Assembly (NCBI GenBank): GCA_002104905.1
Contig: MCFE01000397.1
Location: 17,806 to 81,805 of the forward strand
Origin: Basidiobolus meristosporus CBS 931.73
Lineage: Eukaryota > Basidiobolomycota > Basidiobolomycetes > Basidiobolales > Basidiobolaceae
Length of the DNA: 64,000 bases
Direction of reading: 5' to 3'
Shown one piece after another: positions 45,023 through 56,424 of the stretch (positions within the stretch are counted from its first letter, which is position 1; each line of letters opens with the position of its first letter). The position numbers and the translations under genes were made by a program. The notes below the pieces were generated by a model, which made no database searches, was not told the origin of the DNA, and saw only the letters and a list, made by a program, of their open reading frames with translations.

Positions 45023-45529
45023 TGTTATGAATAGACACAATGCAGGAGAGTAGTGCTAGGCAAGGCAGGACCAGGAAAGGACTTAAGTGTGATCAACAAG
45101 GCAAGGCTGTTTATTCAAGACGTGTGTTTATCAGACGGAGGAATACATAAGGGGGGATAGGACTATATATACTTTTTGGCAATATGGATGCCAAGAGATA
45201 TTGGCTAATACTGATGAGGTTCTGGGGTGATGGACAGTAAGTGTGCCAAGATAGAAAATACTAAAGAACAGACTGGAATATCACATGGAGATATGTCAGG
45301 GGTCAGCTGATCATGTGACTAGGTCACGTGACATGTAGTTACCATACATGGCATGGGACTACATAGACTAATGGAAAGCTTCCATAGAATGTTCTGTTAT
45401 GTAACATTGACTTGGAGCTTTCAAGAAGTTGTTAGAATGTAGTAAAACTTTCTAGAAGGAACTGGGATTTCTTCACTGACTTGATTTGGCTAGATAATTG
45501 GAGACCAGGGATGTCATGTGATCATGACA
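45023..45529 (-). repeat. 5' LTR of the antisense chromovirus
   Basis: 507 bp, about 20 bp shorter than its partner because a stretch near the left end (CAACAAGGCAAGGTAGATTTC in the partner at 40240) is missing. Confidence 0.9.
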
Positions 45530-45604
45530 TATGGTCTCAAACAATCACCAAGTGCCTGAAATTGAAAGATAGATTCATATGTACATACTGCTGACTGCAG
45601 TATA
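45530..45604 (+). pseudogene. Short copia RT remnant
   Basis: Continues 38607-40166 beyond the gypsy element (TCTCAAACAATCACCAAG matches the LKQSPRA segment). It ends where another copia LTR begins. Confidence 0.65.
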
Positions 45605-45932
45605 TATTGCAAAAACTTGTAATTCCACCCAAGTATTCAGCTAGATTAGTCACTTAGAGCATTACCTCCAAACTGTAGGGAGTACTGACAAAAATGCTTG
45701 TTAGAACTTACTTAGAATATTTTCAGTAAAATATCAGGTACCCAGAACAGGAAGATTCTTAAGGTTGTTCAAACAACCCCAAGCTTTGCACACATGTTAC
45801 TGGGACCTTTCTAAATCTATTTTATGGGCTTGTTATGCCAATACCATGTGAAAGTATAAGTACTACTTTTACATTCAATAAATCATTAAGTCAAAACCAC
45901 ATAATCCACTTGTCCTCCCAATTACTTCCAAT

Positions 45933-46665
45933 AGACTTGTTCCATTGGATAGTGCCACATTGAGCCATGAGTGCCAAATGATGCCATAGTGTGCCAGAGA
46001 GGCCAAGTGAGCCTATACTTGGCCACAGAGTGTGAAACATAGCTCTGCATCTTCATGTAAAACAGCCCCTGTGTTTCACCCATTGCACAGGAGAAAATCC
46101 ATTTTTTGACCTTTTTTTGTGGATCAATGTAGCTCAGGATGTGTAAGAGCACAAGAGAACTGAAGATATGTATCTGGTACCCAATACCCATGGCACTCTG
46201 AATCTAGCTCCTGTAGCTTGTATCATGTCACAAAAATGAATGGCACTATCTTGGTCCACTGGTACTATCTGGCACTATATTTAAATATTAGCCCTAAAGT
46301 AAGATCTATACAAAGTACTTATAGTGCCAGATAGTACCAGTGGACCAAGATAGTGCCATTCATTTTTGTGACATGATACAAGCTACAGGAGCTAGATTCA
46401 GAGTGCCATGGGTATTGGGTACCAGATGCATATCTTCAATCTGCTTGTGCTCTAACACATCCTGCACAACATTGAACCAAATAAAAAGGTCAAAAATGGA
46501 TTTTCTCCAACACAATGGGTGAAACACAGGGGCTGCTTTGCATGAAGATGCAGAGCTATGTTTCACACTCTGTGGCCAGGTAGTGGCTCACTCGGCCTCT
46601 CTGGCACACTATGGCATCATTTGGCACTCATGGCTCAATGTGGCACTCTCCAACGGAACAAGTCT
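45933..46665. mobile_element. 733-bp palindromic foldback element
   Basis: The two arms (45933-46279 and 46320-46665, about 346 bp each) are nearly perfect inverted copies around a 40-bp AT-rich spacer. Ends are AGACTTGTTCC...GGAACAAGTCT, flanked by AAT (45930-45932, 46666-46668). The partner LTR at 51221-51570 lacks it and reads CCAATATCTCC across the site, which proves insertion with a 3-bp duplication. No protein is encoded. Arms include TTCATTTTTGTGACATGATA and repeated GTGCC words shared with 26698-26908. Confidence 0.93.
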
Positions 46666-46689
46666 AATATCTCCAAGACTCTTACAACA

Positions 46690-46701
46690 GGTTATGAGCC
46701 C
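46690..46701 (+). other. Copia primer-binding site, initiator tRNA-Met anticodon arm type
   Basis: GGTTATGAGCCC directly after the 5' LTR end CTTACAACA. It is identical to the site at 19963-19974 and overlaps the gag ATG (46694). Confidence 0.8.
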
Positions 46702-47350
46702 CAAGCTGTCACTCTCTGCAATGTCTACTAATGCTGTTACTGGAATCTTTCCCTCTGCTGAAAAGTAGGATGGATCTAACTACCAAGTGCAGAAGGTGAA
46801 GAGGAAGATGCTGCTACAAGAAAGAGGCCTTTGGGATATTGCCATGGGAGAAGAATGCCCTCCTAAAAGCATGGGAGAGGAAGCCTTTAAGTACCGGAAG
46901 AAAGTACAAAGTGCCTCTAGCTGCATTTGCCTTAATGTCAACAACAAACCGTTAAATCAATGCACAAGAGCAAAAACCACAAAGAATTCCTGGAAGGCAT
47001 TAGAAGATCCCTACCAGTCATGCTCAGCTGCCATGAAAATGTATCTTAGGCAAGAATTACTTACTACAAAGATGCAGCCAGGTGAAGAAATGAAGAATCT
47101 AATCAACAGAAAAATGCTGCTGGTGGATGAGATGGGATCTGTGGGCTTACCAACTACTGATAGGGATGTGATAGTAACCATCCTGAATAGCCTGAAAGAC
47201 AGGCTTCAGAGCCTTGTATCAGCCCTAGAGTCCAGAACTGAAGACTTGACCTTATATTATGTATATAGAATGCTCCTGGATGAAGAATTAAGAAAATCCA
47301 GTGCAAATAAGAAGGAAGAGGAAAATGCTTTAATAAGCAACAATAACTAA
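46694..47350 (+). pseudogene. Copia gag (second family)
   Basis: The ATG at 46694 lies inside the primer-binding site and opens MSPKLSLSAMSTNAVTGIF. A TAG stop at about 46766 breaks the N-terminus. A 187-aa open piece to 47350 follows (CPPKSMGEEAFKYRKK, LNSLKDRLQSLVSALESR), the typical copia UBN2-like gag. The CCHC knuckle (CSYCKRKGHTSYQC) lies just after its stop, near 47400. Confidence 0.8.
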
Positions 47351-50300
47351 CAAAGAAGATACCCAAGACCTTACAAAGGCAACAGCAACTTGTCTTGCAG
47401 CTACTGCAAAAGGAAAGGACACACATCATACCAGTGCTTCAGAAAGAGAGATAATCAGCAAAGGAAGCCTGAATATGGAAATGCTGCAACAACTGAAGAT
47501 AGACTATTCACACCTGCACTAAATATGACCACAAACAAGAATTTGCAGATATAGTAAACTGGCCCTGGAGCATCTCAACACTTTCCATACCAAAAAGAAC
47601 TTTTTACCAAATATCAATAGATTCCTATTGAAGAGGTTTTCATGTGTAACAATAGAACACTCAATGTAGTGGGAGAAGGAACTATCCAAGTAAGCCTTAG
47701 AAGCAGTGAATGAAGCCATACACTGACCTTAAAAGAAGTACCTTATGTACCAGAATAGCCAAGAACCTAATATCTGTAAACAAGGCCACAGCAGAAGGAC
47801 TTGGTATCAGGTTTGACAATTCTGGATGCAGGATCACTGATCAAAATGGTGATCACATTGTTTTGGGTATCAGAGATCAAAATCTGTATAAGTTGACTTA
47901 TATTCCATCATATCTGGAAGCCAACATAAGTATCTTAAATGAAGAAACACCAATGCTATGGCACAAGAGATTTGGACACATCAATTTTCATTATTTGTGC
48001 AAGATGATCAAAGATCAGCTAATTTCTGGAAAAATTGATCCCCTATCTAATGTAAATCACTGCAAAGCTTGCATATATGGGAAACAAGCCAGACAACCGT
48101 TCAAGAGCTCTGGGTTAATCAAAATAAGAAAAAATTAGATCCAATTCACTCAGATCTGTGTGGACCTATTCAAGATTTATCTTTAGGCTGTCATGATCAC
48201 ATGTCATCCCTGGCCTCCAATTATCAGCCAAATCAAGTCAGCAAAGAAATCCAGGTTCCTTCTAGAAATTTGTACTACATTCTAGCAACTTCTTGAAAGC
48301 TCCAGGTCAATGTTACACAATGGAACATTATATGGAAGCTTCCCAATGGAATTTATGTAGTCCCATACCCTATATGGTAGTTACAGGTCATATGACCTGG
48401 TCACATGATCAGCTGACCCCTGACATATTTCCATGTGATACTCTAGTTTGTTCTTTAGTAAATTTCTATCTTGGCACACTTACTGTGCCACACTGCAGAA
48501 CCCCATCAGTGTTAGCCAATATCTCTTGGCATCCATATTGCCAAAAAGTATATTTAGTCCTATCCCCCCTAATGTATTTCTCAGTCTGATAAACACAGGT
48601 CTTGAATAAACAGCCTTGCCTTGGAAATCCACCTTACCTTGGAAACATGTCTTGCCTTGTTGATCCACACCTAAGTTGTTTCCTGGTCCTGCCTTGCCTA
48701 GCCCTACTCTCCTGCCTTGTGTCTATTCATAACATAGGTAGGATGAAGCATTTAATCACTGCTGTTGATGATAATACAAGATACATGTGGGTCTACTTCA
48801 TGGAGAGAAAGGAAGAAGCTCTGTCTAAGTTGAGGGAACTCAAAGCCAGGGTAGAGAGAGAAACTGATGAAAAAATCAACAAAATATGCTCTGACAACTG
48901 TGGAGATATATACTCAGAACCCTTCATCCACTTCTGCAAAGTTCATGGGATAAAGCACCAGACTACTGTACTCTACTCCCCTCAGCAAATGGAGTAGCAG
49001 AATGTGCAAACTGCTCAGTAATAGATATGGCAAGATCTATGATCCATGTTCAAGAATTATCCTATGATATCTGGGTGGAATGAGTTGCCACAGCTGTATA
49101 CCTCAAAAATAGGAGCTATAACAGAATACTTTGCAATTCTACTCCATTTGCAGCATGGTATGGTTACAGACCAAGTGCAGAACATCTAAGAATATTTGGG
49201 TGTAGAGCAATTGCTAGGAAACTGCACTGAAACCAGTCAAAATTTGAGCCAAAAAGTGTAAGATGCATATTCTTGGATTACTGCAATGAGAGTGAAGCAT
49301 ACAGACTCTACAGTACCAAAGCAAAGAAGCTAATCAAGTCCAGGGATGTGTTGTCTGATGAGAATTCAGAATTTTCACAAAAATTGACATCATATGATGA
49401 CAAAAATCTGACCTGAATTCCACCAATTATCAGGATTGAATCAGAGAAAAACAATGAAAATTTTCTCACTCCAGTGAGCTCTACAACCATGGTTCAGCCT
49501 GAAGCAGTGCCTAGGAATATTGCACAAGTGAATACTCCTGTATCAAATGCCCAGAGATCCAACCAGACAAGAAATAGTCCAAATTACCATATCAATGAGG
49601 GCACCAACATAGCCTATGCCAGTTCAGTCCATATTGATGAGCTCCAGACTGTAATAGAGGCCCTAAATAGCCCTCAGACAAAGTTTTGGAGATCTGCAAT
49701 GACTGAGGAATATCAGGCCCTAATGGATAATCAAACTTGGGACTTAGTCAAATTACCAATTAACCAAATATAAATTAGATGCAGATGGGTATTCAAGACT
49801 AAATAGATGGCTGATGGTACAATTGAAAGATACAAAGCAAGACTTGTGTCCAAAGAATACTCTCAAATAAAAGGACTTGACTATACTGAGACCTTTGCAC
49901 CAGTAGCCAAGTTTAATTCCATCAGATTAATACTGTCTATTGCTGCCAAATTAAAGTATTCTCTACATCAAGTGGATGTAAAAACTGCATTCTTGAATGG
50001 AGGACTTGATGAGGATGTGTATATGGACCTGCTGGATGGGTTTGTTGACCAAGATAGTTCCCATATTGTCTGCAAGCTTAAAAGGTCCCTATGTGGACTC
50101 AAATAATCACCAAGAGCCTGGAATTGCAAAATAGATTCCTGTTAGGAATCTTTTGGTTTCAAAAGGAGTAGTGCTGACTATAGTATATACTATAAGCCCA
50201 ATAGAGCAAATCCCATTCTATTAGCTCTATATGTAGATGATCTTATTAAAGCTACTAATAACCTCAAAACATTGGAAGAGACTAAATCCAGACTATCTAA

Positions 50301-51208
50301 AGAGTTTAAGATGTCCAATCTAGGAGAACTCAGTTAATGCTTAGGGATAAAGTTCTCCATAGACAGAAGTATCCAGACATTACCCAAAGCCAATTCAAGG
50401 ATATTCAAGATATACTAAAGAAGTACCAAATGGAAGACTGTAAACCCGCAGCTACCCCAATGGAGGCAAATTATAACTTGGTCAAAACTCAACCAAATCA
50501 AGAGAGCTTGGTGCCATCTGCAAGCCCTGACTTTCCTTATCAATCTATGGTCATCAGTATGATGTATATCACGCTTGAAACATGTCCAGATATCTCATAC
50601 TCAGTGGGAGTTGTCAGCCAGCATAATCAGAACTATGGACCTGATCATACTGCAGCAGTTAAGTGGATTTTTAAATACCTAAAAGGAACTGCTGATATCT
50701 GCTTACAATATATTTATAAGGACTCAGAACAGGATCTTGTGGGATACTCTGATGCTGATTTGAGAGAAAATTTGGAAGACAGAAGATCCACAACACAATA
50801 CACCTTTCTTTGCTGTAAAGGAGCAATTTCATAGAATTCAAGAAAGCAACCAACCATAGCACTTTCTACCACAGAGGCAGAGTATATGGCAGCCTATGAG
50901 GCTACAAAAGAAGCAATGTGGTTAAGAAAGCTTTTTACAGACTTAGGCTTATGTCAAAGCACACCTATTACTTTATTTCAAGATAATCAAGGATGTATAC
51001 AATTAGGTAGAAGTCCAACATTTCATGCTAGAGCTAAGCCCATAGATATTAGACATCATTTCATATGTGAAGCTATAGAGAGCAACTTAGTTGGCTTAGC
51101 TTACTGTCCTACATATGAAATGATTGCAAATATATTTACCAAACTGTTAGCTAGAGACAAGCTTGAATATCTTAGGTTAAAGTTAGGACTAGTTAGTATG
51201 AACATTTA
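47351..51208 (+). pseudogene. Copia pol (second family): protease, integrase, RT, RNase H
   Basis: Protease degraded (GPGASQH near 47565). The integrase zinc region at 47710-48138 (WHKRFGHINFHYLCK) is followed by the solo LTR, then the DDE core at 48740-48997 (ICSDNCGD, where NGGE is expected). RT at 49474-50330 has [15 protein letters not shown] and YVDDLI (50230). RNase H at 50560-51209 has GYSDADL and STTEAEYMAA (catalytic Glu kept). At least ten stops or frameshifts. The TAG at 51209, after SMNI, is 12 nt before the 3' LTR. Confidence 0.85.
48189..48734 (+). repeat. Gypsy chromovirus solo LTR inside copia integrase
   Basis: 546 bp beginning TGTCATGATCACATG and ending TATTCATAACA, closest to the LTRs at 40167-45529 (reverse complement). 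Flanks TAGGC (48184-48188) and TAGGT (48735-48739) are a target duplication with one change, and the copia integrase reads through when it is removed. Confidence 0.92.
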
Positions 51209-51220
51209 GCTGAGTAGGAG

Positions 51221-51570
51221 TGTTGTAAAAGTTTGTAAGTCCACATGAATGCTTGCCTAACTTATTCACAAAGATCATTACCATCAAATCCTAGAGAACA
51301 CTCATCAAACTCCTTGTTGGGATTTAGTTGGCATATTTTCACCAAAATATCAGGTACCCAGAACATGAAAATTCTTAAAGTTGTTCAGACAGCTCCAAAC
51401 TTTGCACACATGTTCTTGGGACCTTTCTTAACCTATTCTATTTGTTTTTTTTTCCAAGACCATGTAAAAGTACAAATACTACTTTCACATTTAATAAATC
51501 AATAAGTGAAAACCACATAATCTACTTGATCTCCCAATCACTTCCAATATCTCCAAGACTCCTACAACTA
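51221..51570 (+). repeat. 3' LTR of the second-family copia element
   Basis: Begins TGTTGTAAAAGTTTG and ends ACTCCTACAACTA, where CAACA is expected. It is the empty-site reference for the palindrome insertion in its partner. Confidence 0.85.
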
Positions 51571-52125
51571 GCAGGGCATTATATTTGGGACTCAATCTGG
51601 CTAGCAATCCACCAGACACTCCAGGTGGTCCTATGATAAATCTCAAAGTTGGAATTCATTGGACTTTCAGCTACTATTTAGATGGTATTCAGATGGTACT
51701 TAAAGGTATTCAGCCAGTGTTTCTGCATTGTATTTTCAGTTGCAATTTTTGGTGGAAGTAATGAGTGGCCAATTACCAAATTTTGCATGGATGCCAGTTA
51801 GCCTAGTCTCCCCTTGGAAAGGATGTCTGCATGACAGCTGTGAAGCTAGCACCTGAGATATTCAGAGTGATCGCTTTTGGGAAAGTTGGAGTTCAGCTGA
51901 TATGATGATGGTGTTCTGCCGGCCTTTTCTTAGTTTCTATTCATAGGGTGGAAGCTAGCAGCAGCCTTGATGGAGACAAGCCTCCACTTTGACAAAAATC
52001 AACCAGATCCAAAAAGGATGGTGCCACCTGAAAGCTTGGATGTTCATGATCAGTGTGTGATTGGTGGTCCGATGTGCATCATGCTTGGAATCTGTCCCAA
52101 TACTTCATATTCAGTAGCAGCCAGT
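51571..52125 (+). pseudogene. Unassigned sequence with a copia RT/RNase H scrap at its end
   Basis: Positions 51571-51950 show no recognisable gene. From about 51950 the residues AAALMETSLHFDKNQP..., PTSYSV-like and GGPMCIMLGICPN match the RT-RNase H connection of the second copia family (equivalent to 50440-50610). Homology stops near 52125, which marks the edge of the repeat-rich part. Confidence 0.65.
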
Positions 52126-53048
52126 GAGGCGGATAGGGCAGATTTCCAGGCGTACTAGAGGTTCCACAGAGCAGGTCATACCAAGTCCCAGGCCGCTCAC
52201 CTCCAAAATGACCGATCATCCAGCCAAGATAGTGGACCCCTTACCAGGGGGCTACTGTTGATATCACCACGAGAGGGGCGATCCATACCGGTGGTGGACA
52301 AATCCGCGTCCCATGCCAGGGGACTATCATTGATCATGGGGCCCGCCCATCCCCCTCTCAACCACAAACCCCTCCCCCCCCCCCCGCCAAATCCAACGAC
52401 GATCAGCAGTGGGATAGCCCAGAGTATGCATGGATCATATGTAGGACGAGCTTACCCGGACACTACATGTCAGGATGCGCAGGTAGGTGCGGACTAGACA
52501 CCAAGACTCTAATCAACGGCCGAAAAGCACCGTCCGCATCAGGCCACCTCCGATTCATCCTTCCCCCCCTGACTCGCCGCAGGAGCCCCCAGGTGACCGG
52601 CCACCGGTTTGGCGGACATTCGTGGCCACGAGGACCCAACAAGATATCATCCGGTCAAACGGATCATGACGCGGTTCGCATTCAGTGGTCCACGCCGACC
52701 AGCCCCGTGGCCAATACTTCCGTGGGTCATACGAAAGTGGTGTGCGGTGGGACCAATGGAAAACCCCCCGGATGGGATGAATAAGCCACCGGAGTGAGTG
52801 AGTGAGAGGGGGGGAGGGTAGAGAGACCCATGACATCATTGGGAAGGGAAGAGATCCGAGTTCACCTTTGGCCATGGAAGGAAAGATTTATTAAAAAAAA
52901 GCGGTTGGCTAATGCCAAGCGGGGAAAACACACGGTCGGTAACGTACCGTAACGAAACGTAGAGAAAGCAACAAAGTAGGGAGGGTGGTGAAGGTGAGGA
53001 TCAAGGTCAGGGTCAGGGTCAGGGTCCGGGTGAAGGTGAGAGATTGAT
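52126..53048. other. Intergenic region between the repeats and the Rab11 gene
   Basis: No convincing gene. Composition changes here to CpG-rich DNA. It contains a 12-nt C run (52374-52385), polyA-like TTTATTAAAAAAAA at 52888-52900, and a short GGTCAG tandem (53005-53022) just beyond the Rab11 stop codon, so the right end is likely the Rab11 3' UTR. The open frames at 52467-52875 overlap on both strands, lack similarity, and are probably chance in GC-rich DNA. Confidence 0.55.
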
Positions 53049-54025
<977 letters not shown>

Positions 54026-54505
54026 GTTGGAAAAAGTAAGAAAATAACCAGTCGACTCAGTGTTTATCTAACACAGTGACCATAATTCTACCATAATTGA
54101 TGGGACCCAATCACTGAGGTGTACGCGTTTAGTAATCACGATTCCATGACCAGGATCTAAAGAACGGTAAATGAATGGCGGGTTTGTTATGGACTAATTA
54201 AATTGGATGATTTCTATTCATGTCATCGGTTCAAGTTGCTTGATAAATCACCGGACCAAGTTGCTTAAATCAAGTAATTCCTATTCAGCGAAGTTCTATT
54301 CTGATCATCCATTTATTCAAATGCCAGTGATGTTCTATGCAGCTATTCAGATGCACCAAAATTCAGCATAAATACTTGCTACCATGATCCGGACAATGGT
54401 GCAACAAGGCTATTTAATTGTGGGTAATGCTTCGTCGGGAAGATAAGGTTAGTTGGGGAGGCGGGAGCAGTGGTGGTGACAAAAGGAAATGATCGATGCT
54501 ATTCC
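54026..54505. other. Intergenic: Rab11 upstream region and 3' flank of the secreted protein gene
   Basis: 480 bp, AT-rich near 54180-54420, without an ORF or recognised repeat. It should contain the Rab11 promoter; no clear TATA box is seen within 150 bp of the ATG. Confidence 0.5.
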
Positions 54506-56002
54506 TTAGAAACCAAGTTTACTGGCCACGCTTGATCCCAAGTTGGAGACTAGCGATGATCCCCAACTAGAGCCACTTGACCCCGATGTATCGGAACTGT
54601 ATGGATCACTCGAGCTACTAGAGCTCGACTTGTCCGAACCGTACTTGCTAGACCCAGTCTTGCTGGAGCCGGAACTACCGCTGCTTGAGCTACTGCTGGA
54701 ACTGCTATAATCATAGGGATCGCTAGATGAGCTAGATTTCTTGCTACTATGGCCGCCAGATGCACCAGAGCCTGAGCTGCTGCTAGAACCACTATAATCA
54801 TATGGATCATATGATGAGCTAGATTTCTTGCTGCTGTTGCTACCAGATGACCCGGAGCCTGAGCTAGAAGATGAACCGTAATCGCCACTGCTGCTAGAGC
54901 CATAGGGGTCTGACGACTTGCTATCATATCCAGAGCTCGAAGAACTTGAGCTCGAGCCACTACTACTGCTGCTAGAGCCGTAAGGGTCTGAAGACTTCTT
55001 GCTGGAGCCGGAGCCGGAGCCAGAGCCAGAGCCGGAGCCTCCCCAAAGACTAGAGAGGTAGCCACCGCTGCTAGATTTCTTTTTGGAACTTCCAGTACCA
55101 CTGGTCGAGTCCGTAGAGTCACCACCAGAGCCTCCCCAAAGACTAGAGAGGTAACCGCCGCTTGATTTGTCTTTGGAGCTACCATAGCTTGAGGAGCCAC
55201 TGGAGCTGCTACTGCTAGAGTCACCAGATCCTCCAAAGAGGCTAGAGAAGTAACCACCCGATTTCCCGGAAGCAGAGCTCGAGCTGGAGCTGGAACTACC
55301 TGAATCACCGGCATAGGTGGATGCACTAGAACCGCTGCTTGAGGACGATCCACTCTTTTTACCTTTTTTATGTTTCCCATAAGAGGAATAGGTGTCACCA
55401 TAGCTATCGTAGGAGTAGGGGTCTTTCGATGCCGAATCACCAAACAAAGACGAGCCGGTGGATTTCTTGGTGGATTTCGAGTCGTCTGCCTTGCAATCAC
55501 CGTCACCGTCACAATCGTCCTTGAGATCCTTCTTTGGCAGGCCTTTCTTGCCGTCATCGTAGCCTTTGGTGTACCACTTCTTACGGGAAGCCCTCAACCC
55601 CTCCTTGTACCCATTATCCCATTCATTGTCGTCTTCGCAGTCGGACCCGCCGGATTCCGACCCGGAGTCATCCCCGGAGTCGCAATCCTCTTCGTCCGAA
55701 CTCGCGCTGTCACTGTCATCCTCGCAACCGCTGTCACAGGCCACCTTCTTCTTTTCGTAAGACTTGTGCTTCTCAACCGTCTTGGAACCGAGACCGGCGA
55801 CTGCAGTGGTGCTGGTGCTGGAGCCAGACCCGCCATAACCAGAGGTGGAGGCAGCACTGGAGGAAGCGCTGGTGCCCACTGCATCCCCAGATTTGGTGGA
55901 ACCATAGGAATCATTCAAGTATTCCGAAGGTACGGGCATGGCCACATTGGTAGAGATAAGGCACAGCAGGATCAAAGCAGCAGGAATCGATTTGTACATC
56001 AT
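54506..56002 (-). CDS. Secreted Ser/Gly-rich low-complexity protein, 498 aa
   Basis: I do not recognise a named family. Intronless. The frame is open from 56011, but the first ATG is at 56002 (a second follows at 55999), giving MMYKSIPAALILLCLISTNVA, a clear signal peptide. Next comes an acidic, cysteine-containing region (about residues 75-190: runs of DSGCEDD, SDEEDCDSGDD, DCEDDNEWDNG, then GYKEGLRASRKKWYTKGYDDGKK and DCDGDGDC). The rest to the end is Ser/Gly/Tyr-rich with internal repeats: GGYxSSLxGGSG three times (about 260-340), and repeats of SSDPYG or DPYDY among serine runs and KKSS. The end is SNLGSSVASKLGF. This composition fits an extracellular or wall-associated structural or adhesive protein; that is inference. 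A canonical TATA box lies about 125 bp upstream. Confidence 0.85.
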   Translation of the reverse strand: MMYKSIPAALILLCLISTNVAMPVPSEYLNDSYGSTKSGDAVGTSASSSAASTSGYGGSGSSTSTTAVAGLGSKTVEKHKSYEKKKVACDSGCEDDSDSASSDEEDCDSGDDSGSESGGSDCEDDNEWDNGYKEGLRASRKKWYTKGYDDGKKGLPKKDLKDDCDGDGDCKADDSKSTKKSTGSSLFGDSASKDPYSYDSYGDTYSSYGKHKKGKKSGSSSSSGSSASTYAGDSGSSSSSSSSASGKSGGYFSSLFGGSGDSSSSSSSGSSSYGSSKDKSSGGYLSSLWGGSGGDSTDSTSGTGSSKKKSSSGGYLSSLWGGSGSGSGSGSGSSKKSSDPYGSSSSSSGSSSSSSSSGYDSKSSDPYGSSSSGDYGSSSSSGSGSSGSNSSKKSSSSYDPYDYSGSSSSSGSGASGGHSSKKSSSSSDPYDYSSSSSSSSSGSSGSSKTGSSKYGSDKSSSSSSSDPYSSDTSGSSGSSWGSSLVSNLGSSVASKLGF

Positions 56003-56127
56003 AAATAGCAATCTCGCAGCGAACGAATACTGATGGATTTATGCGGGTTGGGCGGGGTTGGCTCGGACGAGGAAGGCCGAATGGGAAATGGGTGGTTGGG
56101 TGAGCATCCACTCTGTGACAGGGCGGC

Positions 56128-56135
56128 CTTTTATA
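56128..56135 (-). promoter_or_regulatory. TATA box of the secreted protein gene
   Basis: On the minus strand ACTATAAAAGGCCG, 126 bp before the ATG at 56002. The context (GC-rich flanks, consensus TATAAAAG) is stronger than anything in front of the other host genes and suggests high or regulated expression. Confidence 0.65.
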
Positions 56136-56424
56136 GTGGGCGGCGTCCTCATCATGAAACACCGAGTCCCTTCTCCTGACTCATGATGTATGCGCGCATG
56201 CATCAAACTCTGACAGCGTTTGCACGTTGTTTGATTATCACCGTTGCGATGCCAATCCACCTGTTGTCATGGAGTGTTCAGACAGAGTTTGAAGCCCTCA
56301 CAGATCGGATTCATAATATGCGCGTACTGACTTCAAGTAGCAAAGATGATTTATTTGGATGTTGCACACTGGTTAGCCATCTGGGAGGGATGGGTTGGCA
56401 CCGCTCCCAAGAGAAGGGGGATGC

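Larger units (their letters stand above)
40167..45529 (-). mobile_element. Ty3/gypsy chromovirus, antisense, sister of 30834-36734
   Basis: LTRs at 40167-40694 (528 bp) and 45023-45529 (507 bp), plus-strand ends TGTTATGAATAGACAC and GATCATGACA, the reverse complement of the sister's ends. Flanks TAAGG (40162-40166) and TATGG (45530-45534) probably descend from one duplication of TATGG. It is inserted in the RT of a copia fragment. Gag and pol are recognisable with several breaks, more decayed than the sister. Confidence 0.9.
45605..51570 (+). mobile_element. Ty1/copia element (second family) with both LTRs, decayed
   Basis: The 5' LTR (about 45605-46689) contains a 733-bp palindrome; without it the LTR would be about 349 bp, equal to the 3' LTR (51221-51570). 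The primer-binding site GGTTATGAGCCC (46690-46701) follows directly. The interior has gag, CCHC, protease remnant, integrase, RT and RNase H. It is interrupted by a 546-bp gypsy solo LTR. The two outer flanks do not show a matching duplication. Confidence 0.88.

Noticed and set aside
1-52130. CRISPR arrays, rRNA or tRNA genes
   Set aside because: No regularly spaced identical short repeats and no rRNA-like sequence were seen. The many direct repeats are LTRs and transposon copies.
52467-52875. Overlapping open frames of 60-106 aa on both strands
   Set aside because: GC-rich DNA with few stops; no start context, similarity or codon pattern supports a gene.
54550-56008. Long open frames overlapping the Ser-rich gene in another minus frame (335 aa) and on the plus strand (212 aa)
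   Set aside because: They result from the biased, repeated serine/glycine codons. Neither has a sensible composition, while the chosen frame has a signal peptide and a TATA box at the right distance.
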